Notes: generated from the sequence alone by a model not told the origin. DNA of 64,000 bases from Streptomyces armeniacus (GCF_003355155.1 NZ_CP031320.1:6191367-6255366), one strand, 5' to 3'; counted from the first letter of the stretch, positions 42,790-52,257 are shown. Program-made: numbers and translations.

Positions 42790-45774
42790 TCAGCGGAGCG
42801 AGAAGGAGCCGATCCGCAGCTCCCCGGACAGCACGAGGTAGACGTCGTGCCGGCCGCGCGCGCCGCGCAGCCGGGCGGTGACGGTGTCGTACGCGTACCT
42901 GCCGCCGGTGGCGCGTACCTCGGCCGTCCCGGCGAGCGGCCCGTCCGGCGCGCCGAGCCGGACCTGGACACGGCCGGCGCCCCGGGCCTCGCGGGCGACG
43001 CGCGCGGTGAACTCCGTGGCGCCGGAGCCGAGTTCGGCGTCGCGAAAGGCGATCCAGGCGCCGTCCCGTTCGCTGCCGACGGCCTCCCCGCTTGCCTTGC
43101 TCTCGTCGACGAGCCGTACGTCCCGGCAGTCGTCGAAGTCGGCGGCGCGGGTGGTGGCGGTCAGATCGCGGGCGGGGATCGTCTCGCCGTGCACGCGGAG
43201 CGTGGCACGGCCGCGTATGTCCTGGCTGGAGGCGCCGACCAGCACCTCGTGCACGCCGTCCTCCAGCACTTCGCGCCCCCGGGTGACGTCCCAGTGCGTG
43301 AGGTCGGCGGCGCGCAGCCGCAGCCGTACGGTCTCGCTGCGGCCCGCCGCGACCCGTACGCGCGTGAAGGCGCGCAGCTGACGCAGCGGCTGCTCGTCGC
43401 GGGAGGCGCGGCGGCGGGTGTAGAGCTGGACGACCTCGTCGCCGTCGCGGGCGCCGGTGTTCGTGACGCGCACGGACACGGTGACGGTCTCGTCCTCCCG
43501 CAGGGCAGACGCGGACGGTTCGGGAGTGCCGTAGCGGAACGAGGTGTACGACAGGCCGTGCCCGAACGGGTAGAGCGGGTCGCCGCGGAAGTAGAGGTAG
43601 GTGCGGCGGGAGGCGATGATGTCGTAGTCGAGGAGGCCGGGCAGGTCGTCCTCGGAGCGGTACCAGGTCTGGGTGAGCCGCCCGGCCGGGTTGACGTCGC
43701 CGAACAGCACGCGGGCGAGGGCGTTCCCCGTCTCCTGCCCGGCGTGCGTGGTCCACACGAGCGCCGGTATGTGCTCCTGCTCCCAGTTGACGGTGTCCGG
43801 GTAGCTGGTCTCCAGCACGACCACCGTCCGCGGGTTGGCCCGGTGCACGGCCTTGACCAGTGCGGCCTGCCCCGCGGCGAGCGCCATGTCGGGGCGGTCG
43901 TGGTCCTCGCGGCCGTTGATCGCGGGCATGCTGCCGACGACCACGACGGCGGCGTCCGCCGCACGCGCCGCCTCCACGGCCTCGGCCACCCCGTCCCGTA
44001 CGGTCCGCAGCTCGTACCGCCCGGCGTCCTCCTTCGCGGCCAGCGTCACCGTGCCGTCGGCGCCCGCCGCGAGATACCGCTTCGGCCCGAACGAGTCCGC
44101 GAGCGTCTCGTACCCGGCGTACCGCACCAGGCGGGTGCCGTCGTCCTGCTCCTCCAGCACGAACTGCTGCTGTACGAACCAGCCGCCCGGCTGCTTCTGG
44201 TCGTTGCGGAAGACCTTCCCGTCCCAGCCGACGTACTTCCCGTTGGCGGCACTGCGCAGCGTGACGATGCCGCGGCCCCAGTCGAAGACGTCGAACTGCT
44301 CGGCGCTGCCCGCGCCGTCCCCGCTCTCCGTGAGCACCGCGCCGTCCTCGCCGCCGCCCGCGCTGAGGTACGCGCCGCCGGCGCCGCGCAGCGCGACGCG
44401 GTCGACGCCCTCGCCGCCGGTGACCTTCCCGGCGCCGCCGAGCCGCCGCACGATGCCCTCGCGGGGAGTGACCTCGTACGGCATCGTGCCCGAGTACCAG
44501 TCGGTGTACAGGGTGTCGGCGAGCGGGCCGACGACGGCGAGCTTCCGCACCCTGCCGGGGTCCAGCGGCAGGGCCTCAGCGTGGTTCTTGAGGAGTACGA
44601 CCGCCTCCTCGGCCGCCGTACGGGCGAGGGCGCGGTGCGCCGGGCTGTCCACGGCCGCCTTGGTGATCTCCGCGTACGGGCCGCCGTCCGGGTCGAACTC
44701 CCCGAGCCGGCAGCGGATGTGGAGGATGTGCCGTACGGCGGTGTCCAGCTCGGACTCCGTGATCAGGCCCTTCTCCAGGGCCGTGGTGAGGGACCGCACG
44801 GTCTTCGCCGGTTCGGCGCTGTCGGCGGTGAAGCTGTCGATTCCCGCCTTGAGCGCGGCGGCGTCCGCCTCGGGGCGCGTCGCGTAGTAACCCTGCGCGC
44901 CGGTGAGGTTGTTGGGGCCGTCGGCGTCGGTGACGTGGAGCAGCGGCTTGCGGGCCCACTTCCGCACGACGTCGTTCAGGTCCGGATTGACCGTGGCGGG
45001 ACGCCCGTTGACGAGGTTGTACGAGGACATCACGCCGGTGACCGCGTCGGCCTCGAGCGCGGGCCGGAACGCCGCCTCGTCGTACTCCCTGCGCACCCGC
45101 GGGCGCAGCACCGAGTCGGAGGTGACGCGGTCCTTCTCGGTGTTGTTGGCGAGGTAGTGCTTGATGGTGGGCGCCGTCTTCAGATACCGCGGGTCGTCGC
45201 CCTGGAGGCCGTGCCCGTACGCGGTGGACAGGACGCCGCTCAGGCAGGGGTCCTCGGAGTACCCCTCCTCGTTCCGGCCCCAGCGCGGGTCGCGCAGCAG
45301 GTTCACCACGGGCGCCCACAGATTGAGGCTCCAGCCCTCGGGCCGCTCGTGCTGGAAGCCGCGCGCCTCGTCGCCGACGGCCGCGCCGACCCGCCGCAGC
45401 AGCGCCGGGTCCCACGTGGCTGCCAGGCCGACCGCCTGCGGGAAGACCGTGGCCTCGCCGAGCCAGGCGAGGCCGTGCAGCGCCTCGCCGCCGGTGCGGA
45501 ACGCGCGGAGGCCGAGCCGGGGAATCGCGGGCTGGTACTGGTGCAGCAGCGAGATCTTCTCGTCCCGCGTCAGTCTCCCGAGCAGATCTCCGACGCGCTG
45601 CTCGAACGTCAGCCGCGGGTCGCGGAACGGGAGTCGGGCCGCCGGGGCACTGCTCGCGGCGGGCCGAGCGGCGGCGGTGGCGCCGTCGCCGGCGGCCAGC
45701 ACGGTGCCGGCCGCGAGCGGGGCGGCGAGGCCGAGGGCGAGCAGTTGACGTCGTGGGGTGCCCTGTTCCTGCAC
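42790..45774 (-). CDS. Secreted GH3 beta-glycosidase with fascin-like insert and C-terminal CBM
   Basis: This 994-residue protein has a Tat-type signal (RRQLLALGLAAPLAAGTVLA). The GH3 N-terminal domain contains LRAFRTGGEALHGLAWLGEA and the nucleophile region KPLLHVTDADGPNNL. In the C-terminal GH3 domain sits an inserted beta-trefoil-like segment of about 130 residues (AYLSAGGGEDGAVLTESGDG, GKYVGWDGKVFRNDQ), resembling fascin-type sugar-binding repeats. A fibronectin type III-like domain and a C-terminal CBM6/35-like domain follow. It would cleave beta-linked glycans outside the cell and feed the ABC system. A LacI operator lies 16 bp upstream. Confidence 0.85.
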   Translation of the reverse strand: MQEQGTPRRQLLALGLAAPLAAGTVLAAGDGATAAARPAASSAPAARLPFRDPRLTFEQRVGDLLGRLTRDEKISLLHQYQPAIPRLGLRAFRTGGEALHGLAWLGEATVFPQAVGLAATWDPALLRRVGAAVGDEARGFQHERPEGWSLNLWAPVVNLLRDPRWGRNEEGYSEDPCLSGVLSTAYGHGLQGDDPRYLKTAPTIKHYLANNTEKDRVTSDSVLRPRVRREYDEAAFRPALEADAVTGVMSSYNLVNGRPATVNPDLNDVVRKWARKPLLHVTDADGPNNLTGAQGYYATRPEADAAALKAGIDSFTADSAEPAKTVRSLTTALEKGLITESELDTAVRHILHIRCRLGEFDPDGGPYAEITKAAVDSPAHRALARTAAEEAVVLLKNHAEALPLDPGRVRKLAVVGPLADTLYTDWYSGTMPYEVTPREGIVRRLGGAGKVTGGEGVDRVALRGAGGAYLSAGGGEDGAVLTESGDGAGSAEQFDVFDWGRGIVTLRSAANGKYVGWDGKVFRNDQKQPGGWFVQQQFVLEEQDDGTRLVRYAGYETLADSFGPKRYLAAGADGTVTLAAKEDAGRYELRTVRDGVAEAVEAARAADAAVVVVGSMPAINGREDHDRPDMALAAGQAALVKAVHRANPRTVVVLETSYPDTVNWEQEHIPALVWTTHAGQETGNALARVLFGDVNPAGRLTQTWYRSEDDLPGLLDYDIIASRRTYLYFRGDPLYPFGHGLSYTSFRYGTPEPSASALREDETVTVSVRVTNTGARDGDEVVQLYTRRRASRDEQPLRQLRAFTRVRVAAGRSETVRLRLRAADLTHWDVTRGREVLEDGVHEVLVGASSQDIRGRATLRVHGETIPARDLTATTRAADFDDCRDVRLVDESKASGEAVGSERDGAWIAFRDAELGSGATEFTARVAREARGAGRVQVRLGAPDGPLAGTAEVRATGGRYAYDTVTARLRGARGRHDVYLVLSGELRIGSFSLR

Positions 45775-45789
45775 GGGACTCTCCTAGAG

Positions 45790-45803
45790 TCGAAGCGCTT
45801 CGA
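45790..45803. promoter_or_regulatory. LacI-family operator upstream of GH3
   Basis: TCGAAGCGCTTCGA is a perfect 14-bp palindrome with the central CG of LacI-family sites, 16 bp upstream of the GH3 start. It matches the sites before the lacI gene at 11-12 of 14 positions. The remaining bases up to 46084 contain a duplicated GCGGTTCTTGCGCGTG (45831 and 45852) but no gene. Confidence 0.8.
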
Positions 45804-46084
45804 TGACGGCCGCCCGGGAACGGCGTGCGGGCGGTTCTTGCGCGTGCGGGTGCGGTTCTTGCGCGTGGGGACGTACGGCTACGGGGTGCGGTGGTGCGCG
45901 TACGCGGGTGGGCGTACGTGGGTGGTGCGTGTGCGGTACGGGTGCGGATCGCGCTCCGTCCCGCCTATTTACGCGCTCGGTTCACCTCCGGGCGCTGGAC
46001 CCGGTGCCGACGCTCTTCGACCGGCACTCGCTCGTTCCTCGCTCACTTGGTCTCATCGCTTTCGGCACCGGCGCACCCTTTGGT

Positions 46085-47098
46085 TCACTCGCTCGCGTCG
46101 CGGGGCGCTGTGCTCGCGCGGCGGGTCAGCCGCGGTGGCAGCAGGGTGGCGTCCGGCACCTCGCCGTCGTTGAGCTTGGCCATCAGCAGTTCCACGGCCC
46201 GTTCGCCCACCTCGGCCGCCGGGATGGCGACGGACGAGAGCGGCACGGCCGCGTTCTCGGCGAGTTCGTCCGGGCACACGGCGACGACCGACAGGTCGTC
46301 CGGAATGCGCATCCCGCTGTGCTGGAACGCCTCCAGCAGCGGCCCGAGCGCCGGCTCGTTGTGCACCACCACCCCGGTCAGACCGGGCAGTTCGCGCAGC
46401 AGCCGGTCGGCGGTCTCGCGTGCCGCGGCCCGGCCGGGCTCGCACGGCAGCACCGTGGAGGACATGCCGTAGCGGTGGGCGGCGGCGGTGAACCCGGCCG
46501 CCGTACGCCGCGCGAAGCCGGTGCCCCGCGCGTACACCTCGGGCGGCGAGCCCAGCAGTGCCACGCAGCGGTGCCCGAGCTGGGCGAGGTGCCGGACGCA
46601 CGCCTCGCCCGTCGCCGTGAAGTCGAGGTCGATGCAGGTCAGCCCGTCGGCCTCGGCGGGGAAGCCGATGAGCACGGAGGGCAGGCCCAGCGTGCGCAGC
46701 AGCGGCGTACGCGCGTCGTCCAGCTGCACGTCCATGACGATGAGCCCGTCCACGAGCGCCGTGCCGGCCACCCGACGCAGCCCGTCCTCGCCTTCCTCCT
46801 GGGTCAGCAGGAGGACGTCGTGGTCGTGCGTCCGCGCCATGGTGACCACGGACGCCGCGAACTGCATCTGCACGGGCATGTGGATGCCGCTGCGCAGCGG
46901 CATCATCAGCGCCACCACGTTGGACCGGCTGCTCGCCAGCGCTCGCGCGCCGGCGTGCGGCCGGTAGCCGAGCGCCTTGATGCTCTCCTCGATGCGCTGC
47001 CGAGTCGCCTGCGAGATGGACCTGTTGCCGCTCAGCGCGTACGACACCGTGCTCGGCGAGACGCCCGCGTGCCGCGCCACGTCAGTGATCTTGACCAA
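46085..47098 (-). CDS. LacI-family transcriptional repressor
   Basis: A 337-residue repressor. The N-terminal DNA-binding domain is MVKITDVARHAGVSPSTVSY followed by ALSGNRSISQATRQRIEESI and the hinge YRPHAGARALASSRSNVV. A periplasmic-binding-protein-like sensor domain follows (LVDGLIVMDVQLDDARTPLL, GVVVHNEPALGPLLEAFQ). It is on the same strand and upstream of the GH3/ABC/GH1/GH31 genes. It has matching palindromes in its own promoter and before GH3, so it probably represses both until the imported sugar binds. Confidence 0.92.
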   Translation of the reverse strand: MVKITDVARHAGVSPSTVSYALSGNRSISQATRQRIEESIKALGYRPHAGARALASSRSNVVALMMPLRSGIHMPVQMQFAASVVTMARTHDHDVLLLTQEEGEDGLRRVAGTALVDGLIVMDVQLDDARTPLLRTLGLPSVLIGFPAEADGLTCIDLDFTATGEACVRHLAQLGHRCVALLGSPPEVYARGTGFARRTAAGFTAAAHRYGMSSTVLPCEPGRAAARETADRLLRELPGLTGVVVHNEPALGPLLEAFQHSGMRIPDDLSVVAVCPDELAENAAVPLSSVAIPAAEVGERAVELLMAKLNDGEVPDATLLPPRLTRRASTAPRDASE

Positions 47099-47124
47099 CG
47101 AACACTCCCGCCGAGCCGATCGAA

Positions 47125-47161
47125 TCGAAACGATTCGACGAGGTCCGTCGAATCGATTGCG
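47125..47161. promoter_or_regulatory. Two LacI-type operators in the lacI promoter
   Basis: TCGAAACGATTCGA (47125-47138) and TCGAATCGATTGCG (47148-47161) share the TCGAA-N-CG-N-TT core with the GH3 operator. They are spaced 23 bp apart, about two helical turns, and lie 27 bp upstream of the repressor start, which suggests autoregulation. Confidence 0.75.
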
Positions 47162-47220
47162 GACGGGACCGTAGGGTCGGGGCCGGACGGTGTCAATGGC
47201 CGTGACGAGATGCGCGCGGG

Positions 47221-47247
47221 GGCCCGTACGGGCGGGCCGTACGGGCC
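47221..47247. terminator. 11-bp hairpin after the formaldehyde dehydrogenase gene
   Basis: GGCCCGTACGG (47221-47231) pairs with 47237-47247 around GCGGG. It lies 17 bp beyond the minus-strand dehydrogenase stop and upstream of the lacI promoter, so it probably ends the dehydrogenase transcript. Confidence 0.65.
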
Positions 47248-47263
47248 GTGTCCCGGCAGGGGC

Positions 47264-48397
47264 TCAGGCGGGCTGCAGCAGCACCTTCGTCCAGCCGTTC
47301 TCCCGCTGGTCGAAGCGCTGGTACGCCTCCGGGGCCGAGTCGAGCGGCAGGTGCTGCGAGACGACGAAGCTCGGGGTGGCGCGGTCCGCGATGATCAGGT
47401 CGCGCAGCTGCCGGTTGTACGCCTTCACGTTCGCCTGCCCGGTGCCCATCCGCAGGCCCTTCTCGAAGAACCGGCCCGTCTTGAAGAGGAGTTCGCCGAT
47501 CTTCGCGGACTCGGTGGGCCCGCCCGGGTCGGACGGCACGTACAGCCCGACGACACCGAGCGCACCCGTCGGGCGTACGGTCTCGACCAGCGTGTTGAGC
47601 ACCATCGCGGGCTGCTCGTCGCCCTCGGGCACGGTCGCCTGGTAGCCGACGGCGTCAATGCCCTTGTCGGTGCCCTCGCCGCCCAGCCGGTCCTTGATCT
47701 GCTCGGCGGCGTCGCCCTGGCTGAAGTCGATCGGGGTCGCGCCGATCTGCTCCGCGAGCCGCAGCCGGTCCGGCTGCTTGTCCACGACGAAGACCCGGGA
47801 GGCGCCGCGGATCAGCGCGGAGTACGCGGCCATCAGCCCGACCGGCCCGGCACCGAAGACGCTCACGGTCTCCCCCGGCGAGACGCGGGCCAGCTCGGTC
47901 GCGTGGTAGCCGGTGGGGAAGATGTCGGCGAGCAGGGCGAAGTCGTCCTCGTGCTCGTCGCCCGGCGGCAGCCGCAGGCAGTTGAAGTCGGCGAACGGGA
48001 CGCGCAGGTACTCGGCCTGGCCGCCGCGGTAGGGGCCCATCGACACGTAGCCGTACGCGCCGCCCGCGAAGCCCTCGTTCACGGTGAGGCAGAAGCCGGT
48101 GTTCCCGGCCAGGCAGTTGCGGCAGAAGCCGCAGGCCACGTTGAACGGCAGCACCACCCGGTCCCCCTTGCGCACCCGGGCGACGCCCGAGCCGACCTCC
48201 TGCACGATGCCCATGTTCTCGTGACCGAAGACGATGCCGGGCTCCGCGCCCGTACGCCCCTCGTACATGTGCAGATCGGAGCCGCAGATCGCGGACGTCG
48301 TGATCTTGATGACGACATCGGTGGGCTGCTCGATCCGGGGGTCCTCGACGGTCTCGACCGTGACCCTGAAGGGCTCCTGGTAGACGACGGCTTTCAC
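47264..48397 (-). CDS. fdhA: Glutathione-independent formaldehyde dehydrogenase
   Basis: This zinc-dependent, NAD-linked enzyme oxidises formaldehyde to formate without added thiol. The 377-residue protein starts at GTG 48397, behind GAGGAGG. Catalytic zinc ligands lie in TSAICGSDLHMYEGRTGAEP and VFGHENMGIVQEVG, and structural zinc cysteines in FNVACGFCRNCLAGNTGFCL. The NAD-binding Rossmann motif is VSVFGAGPVGLMAAYSALIR, followed by the acidic residue in VFVVDKQPDRL. It is a single gene with no coupled partner; the divergent neighbour is an aquaglyceroporin. Confidence 0.9.
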   Translation of the reverse strand: MKAVVYQEPFRVTVETVEDPRIEQPTDVVIKITTSAICGSDLHMYEGRTGAEPGIVFGHENMGIVQEVGSGVARVRKGDRVVLPFNVACGFCRNCLAGNTGFCLTVNEGFAGGAYGYVSMGPYRGGQAEYLRVPFADFNCLRLPPGDEHEDDFALLADIFPTGYHATELARVSPGETVSVFGAGPVGLMAAYSALIRGASRVFVVDKQPDRLRLAEQIGATPIDFSQGDAAEQIKDRLGGEGTDKGIDAVGYQATVPEGDEQPAMVLNTLVETVRPTGALGVVGLYVPSDPGGPTESAKIGELLFKTGRFFEKGLRMGTGQANVKAYNRQLRDLIIADRATPSFVVSQHLPLDSAPEAYQRFDQRENGWTKVLLQPA

Positions 48398-48627
48398 GGG
48401 TGCCTCCTCGGGTGGTGTACGGCGCCGGCACTTACGGGTGCCCACGAGTCGGCGCACTAATGACAACATTCGCGACATTTACCGAGGATCGGCCGACCGG
48501 TCAGCCGTCCGGCCGGGTGGCGCGTTCGGGGGCTCCCGCGCGCGGCGGGCGCAATTTGTCGCAGTTTCATCCATAACGTGCCCTACGGGCGATTCTCTTC
48601 GCTGTCTCTGCTACGAGGTGAGGGCCG

Positions 48628-49527
48628 ATGGTCAAGAGTGGTGAACGCCGTCGTGGATATCGCGAGGGTCTCGGCGGCGAGATGCTCGCCGAGTTCCTGG
48701 GCACGTTCGTACTGATCCTGCTGGGCACCGCCTCGGTCGCCGTCGCGGTCGTCGGCCTGCCGGGGTCGGGGCGCCAGGAGGGCCCGTTCGGGCCCGCGAG
48801 CTGGCTGATCATCTCGTTCGGCTGGGGCCTCGCGGTGGTGTTCGGCGTGTACGTCGCGGGCGGCGTCAGCGGCGCCCACATCAACCCGGCCGTGACCCTG
48901 GCCCTCGCCGTGCGCCGCGGTTTCGCCTGGAGCAAGGTCGCCCCGTACTGGCTGGCACAGCTGGCCGGCGCCTTCGTCGCGGCCATGCTCACCTGCGCCG
49001 TCTACCGCTGGGCCATCGACGCGATCAACCACGGCGCGGGCGTGAAGCGCGAGGCGTCCCTCGACACGTACTCGATCTTCGCCACCTTCCCGGCCGAGTA
49101 CTTCGGCGGCTCGAACTGGGGGCCGCTGCTGGACCAGATCGTGGGCACGGCGGTGCTGGTGCTGCTGGTCTGCGCGATCACCGACCTGCGGAACACGGGA
49201 CCGGCGGCGAACCTCGGCCCGTACCTGATCGGCCTGATCGTCCTCGTCATCGGCCTGACCTTCGGCCCGAACGCCGGGTACGCCATCAACCCGGCGCGCG
49301 ACTTCGGCCCGCGGCTGTTCGCGTACTTCGCGGGCTGGGGGGAGATCGCGCTGCCGGGCACGTTCGACTGGTTCAGCAACTACTGGTGGATCCCGATCGT
49401 GGGCCCGCTGATCGGCGGGGTGATCGGGGCACTGGTCTACGACGCGTTCGTGGGCCACGTGGTCGCGGCCCGCACGGCGGGCCCGGAACCGGGCCGCGTC
49501 CCGACCCCGGAGTCCCAGTCGGAGTGA
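48628..49527 (+). CDS. MIP-family channel (aquaglyceroporin-like)
   Basis: A 299-residue membrane channel with six helices and the two half-helices marked by NPA. The first is GGVSGAHINPAVTLALAVRR (about residues 88-107) and the second is NAGYAINPARDFGPRLFAYF. The Asp after NPAR and the long extracellular loop (SIFATFPAEYFGGSNWG) favour the glycerol facilitator subgroup over water-only channels. ATG 48628 follows a weak purine-rich site. No glycerol kinase is adjacent, so the substrate is inferred from residues only. Confidence 0.88.
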   Translation: MVKSGERRRGYREGLGGEMLAEFLGTFVLILLGTASVAVAVVGLPGSGRQEGPFGPASWLIISFGWGLAVVFGVYVAGGVSGAHINPAVTLALAVRRGFAWSKVAPYWLAQLAGAFVAAMLTCAVYRWAIDAINHGAGVKREASLDTYSIFATFPAEYFGGSNWGPLLDQIVGTAVLVLLVCAITDLRNTGPAANLGPYLIGLIVLVIGLTFGPNAGYAINPARDFGPRLFAYFAGWGEIALPGTFDWFSNYWWIPIVGPLIGGVIGALVYDAFVGHVVAARTAGPEPGRVPTPESQSE

Positions 49528-49544
49528 CCGCGTCGCGGTCCCTC

Positions 49545-49896
49545 TGACGCCCGCCGTCCGGCTGAGTCTCCCGCCCACCACGGGGCGGCCGCGCCGGGCC
49601 ACGCGCAGGCCGCGCGCACCACGAGCGTCAGCGCGACAGCGGCGCCCACGCGGCCGAAGACCGCCGGGGCAGACCGGCCCACCGGGGGCGGACCGGCACG
49701 AGGCGGGGGCCACCGTGAGACGGGCTGACTGGCACCTCGCGGACCCCTGACGCCCGCCGTCCGGCTGCGTCTCCCGCCCACGGAGCGGCCGCGCCGGGCC
49801 ACGCGCAGGCCGCGCGCACCACGAGCGTCAGCGCGACAGCGGCGCCCACGCGGCCGAAGACCGCCGGGGCAGACCGGCCCGCCGGGGGCGGAGCGG
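49545..49896. repeat. Imperfect direct repeat of about 150 bp
   Basis: Copy 1 (49545-49696) and copy 2 (49748-49896) begin with TGACGCCCGCCGTCCGGCTG and are almost identical over their length, apart from a three-base deletion and a few substitutions. The minus-strand translation contains AVFGRVGAAVALTLVVRAAC, a hydrophobic segment, so the unit may derive from a duplicated gene fragment. Confidence 0.85.
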
Positions 49897-50346
49897 TACG
49901 GGCGGGGCCGCCTGCGCGGGCTCGCTCGTCTGCGCGGGCGCGGGCGCGGACCGGGTCGCTTGGCAGGGGGTCCTGTCCCTTGTATACAGCGGACGATGCC
50001 GACGGAGGCGTAGGTGTAGGTAGCGGTTGGCGCGGGATCTGTACAAAAACGAAGGAGACACAGGAAATCGTGTCGCACTGCTCGGTCTCCGGGAACCGCC
50101 GGGCTGTCCACCTCCGAGAGCGCCCGCCGCCCCGCCGGTGTATAAGAGCCAGCCCCCGCCCCGCACGACCGAGATGAGGACCGCAGCGGGGACGACCAGC
50201 ACGAGCCGCTGCCGGGCCCCGGCATCTCCCTGCCCAGCGGGGCGTTCGTCTCCCTGGGCCTGGCCGCCGCCATCACCGCCGTCTGGCTGTCCGTACGACG
50301 GCGACGACGCATCCGCTACCGCCCCGGCAGCGGAACGCGCGACGAT
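49897..50346. other. Region without a start codon; lost 5' part of the BTAD gene
   Basis: From 50148 the frame of the downstream BTAD gene is open and encodes a clear membrane helix and stop-transfer (GISLPSGAFVSLGLAAAITA, then VWLSVRRRRRIRYRPGSG). It has no start codon and is closed upstream by TAA. The 49897-50147 part holds nothing recognisable. Confidence 0.6.
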
Positions 50347-52236
50347 GTGACCATCGCCCCCGTCGTCCGCGCCCTCCGCCTCGCCCACGACCACGCACAC
50401 CCCCCAGCAGACGGCAACGGCGATACCACAAGCGCGCTGCCGGAGTCCCACGATCACTTCACCGGCCGCCTCCTCCCCTCCCACCACGGCTCGGTGGCGC
50501 CGCCGCAAGGTGGCCGCGTCGTCGCGGTCACGGACGGCCGCGCCGTCGCCCTGGATCTGGCCCGCACCCGCGGCCTGGGCCTGGTCGGCCCCGGAGCCCC
50601 CGACGCCCTCCGCGCGCTCGCCGTCTCCCTCCTCACCGAACGTCGCCACCCCCGTGCGAGAGACGCCGAACTTCTCGTACCCGCCACCGACGCTCAACTG
50701 CTCCTCAGCCCCGACCAGGACGCGACCGTTCCGCCCACGCTCGCCCGGCTGCGCCTCGTCGACACCCTCGATGCCACCCTTGACACGATGGAAGCCGAAC
50801 TCCTTACCCGTACGCGCACCGCAGCCGGTGACGGGACCGAACCCGCCTCCGACGCGGGGCACGAGCGGGAGCTGGTACTCATCGCCTCTCCCGCCCCGCA
50901 CGCGCAACGACGGCTCCAGGCACTCCTGGACAACGGCTCCACGCTCGGCATCACCGGCGTCCTGCTCGGGCAGTGGCGCCCCGGGGCAACTGCCCATGTC
51001 CGCGCCGACGGCACTGTCTCGGCCACCAGCGACTCCCTCGCCGGCACGCTCGCAGGCAGCCGCCTCTTCACCCTGCCAGCCCTCGACTGCCAGGTCCTGC
51101 TGGACCTGCTCACCGAAGCCGACGACGCAGCCGTGCCGCAGCCCGAACCCCAACTCGCCGCAGTGCCCGGCAGCGGGCCCGTACCAGATTTTGCACCGCC
51201 CGCGCATCCGGCCCAGAGCGTGCGAACGTCCGACTCCGGCCGCGTGTATCCGCTCCCCGCCGCTGGGCAGAGCGAACTCGAACTGGCGCAGTCCGAACCC
51301 GAAGCCCCTCCGGCGTCAGTCCGCCAGGCCGAGGAACCAGCGAATACACCTGGTGTACGCGGTTCAAGCTCCACCGAGTCGGCACGCAGGGCGGAAAGGA
51401 CCTCCGGCAGTGGCGAGGAGCACGCCTCCTACGACGCTGCCACGAGTGGACCCGACAACGCGGTGACCATCGATGTGCTCGGCAACCTCCACGTGGTCCA
51501 TCACCACGGCGACCATCACCAGAACGTCACCGCCGCCCTGGCACCACGGCAACGCGACGTCCTCACCTTCCTCGCGCTGCACCCCGAGGGCGTACGGCGG
51601 GAGACCCTCGCCGTGACTCTGTGGCCCGATGCACCCGCCGACCGCCCTTACAACGCGCTCCATGCCACGCTCAGCCAACTGCGCCGCGCCCTGCGCACCG
51701 CCACCGACAGCCGGATCGACGACCTCATCGTGCATCACGACGGGCACTACGCACTCAACCGCGATCAGGGCTGCGTCGACCTGTGGCAGCTTCGCGACGC
51801 CCTGCACGCGGCCCGCCCCGAGAACCGGTACGCACACCGGCTCGAGGCCGTACGCCGCATCGACGATCTCTACCACGGCGACCTCGCCAACGATCTGAGT
51901 GCCGAGTGGATCGAAGCACCTCGCGAAGCTCTGCGCCGCGACGTCCTCGACGCCCTCAGCACGCTAGCCCACACCGTGGCCGACACGGATCCCGAAGAAG
52001 CCCTCCGGATGCTGGAGCGCGCCCGCGAACTCGACCCCTACAACGAGGCCCTCTATCAGGACATCGCCCGCCTCCAGGCCCGCCTGGGTCGGCACGACGC
52101 CATCCCCCGCACCCTCGCGCTGCTGACCACCACCCTCGCGGAACTCGACGAACAGCCCAGCCCGCAGACCGTCACGCTGTGCGAATCCCTGCACCGCGCC
52201 CGGCCCGCCGACTCCCGCGGTCAGGCCGACGGCTGA
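50347..52236 (+). CDS. BTAD-domain regulator, 5'-truncated
   Basis: The 629 residues from GTG 50347 include a conserved N-terminal stretch (TIAPVVRALRLAHDHAHPP), a variable linker, and a C-terminal SARP-like part. The winged-helix portion is about residues 375-465 (VTIDVLGNLHVVHHHGDHHQ, then LTFLALHPEGVRRETLAVTL), and the bacterial transcriptional activator domain follows (ALRMLERARELDPYNEALYQ). Full-length actinomycete relatives, often in conjugative elements, are around 1000 residues with N-terminal membrane helices and a LysM domain; here that part is gone though its edge is still readable at 50148-50346. Whether the remnant is expressed is uncertain. Confidence 0.65.
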   Translation: MTIAPVVRALRLAHDHAHPPADGNGDTTSALPESHDHFTGRLLPSHHGSVAPPQGGRVVAVTDGRAVALDLARTRGLGLVGPGAPDALRALAVSLLTERRHPRARDAELLVPATDAQLLLSPDQDATVPPTLARLRLVDTLDATLDTMEAELLTRTRTAAGDGTEPASDAGHERELVLIASPAPHAQRRLQALLDNGSTLGITGVLLGQWRPGATAHVRADGTVSATSDSLAGTLAGSRLFTLPALDCQVLLDLLTEADDAAVPQPEPQLAAVPGSGPVPDFAPPAHPAQSVRTSDSGRVYPLPAAGQSELELAQSEPEAPPASVRQAEEPANTPGVRGSSSTESARRAERTSGSGEEHASYDAATSGPDNAVTIDVLGNLHVVHHHGDHHQNVTAALAPRQRDVLTFLALHPEGVRRETLAVTLWPDAPADRPYNALHATLSQLRRALRTATDSRIDDLIVHHDGHYALNRDQGCVDLWQLRDALHAARPENRYAHRLEAVRRIDDLYHGDLANDLSAEWIEAPREALRRDVLDALSTLAHTVADTDPEEALRMLERARELDPYNEALYQDIARLQARLGRHDAIPRTLALLTTTLAELDEQPSPQTVTLCESLHRARPADSRGQADG

Positions 52237-52257
52237 TCCAGTGTGCGGGCCGACTGC

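Noticed and set aside
42325..46173. Long plus-strand frame opposite the GH3 and binding-protein genes
   Set aside because: Shadow frame; the minus-strand genes have signal peptides, catalytic motifs and tight spacing.
48583..49713. 376-residue minus-strand frame opposite the aquaglyceroporin
   Set aside because: Antisense of a membrane channel; Arg/Asp/Gly-rich without features. Its upstream part is the direct repeat.
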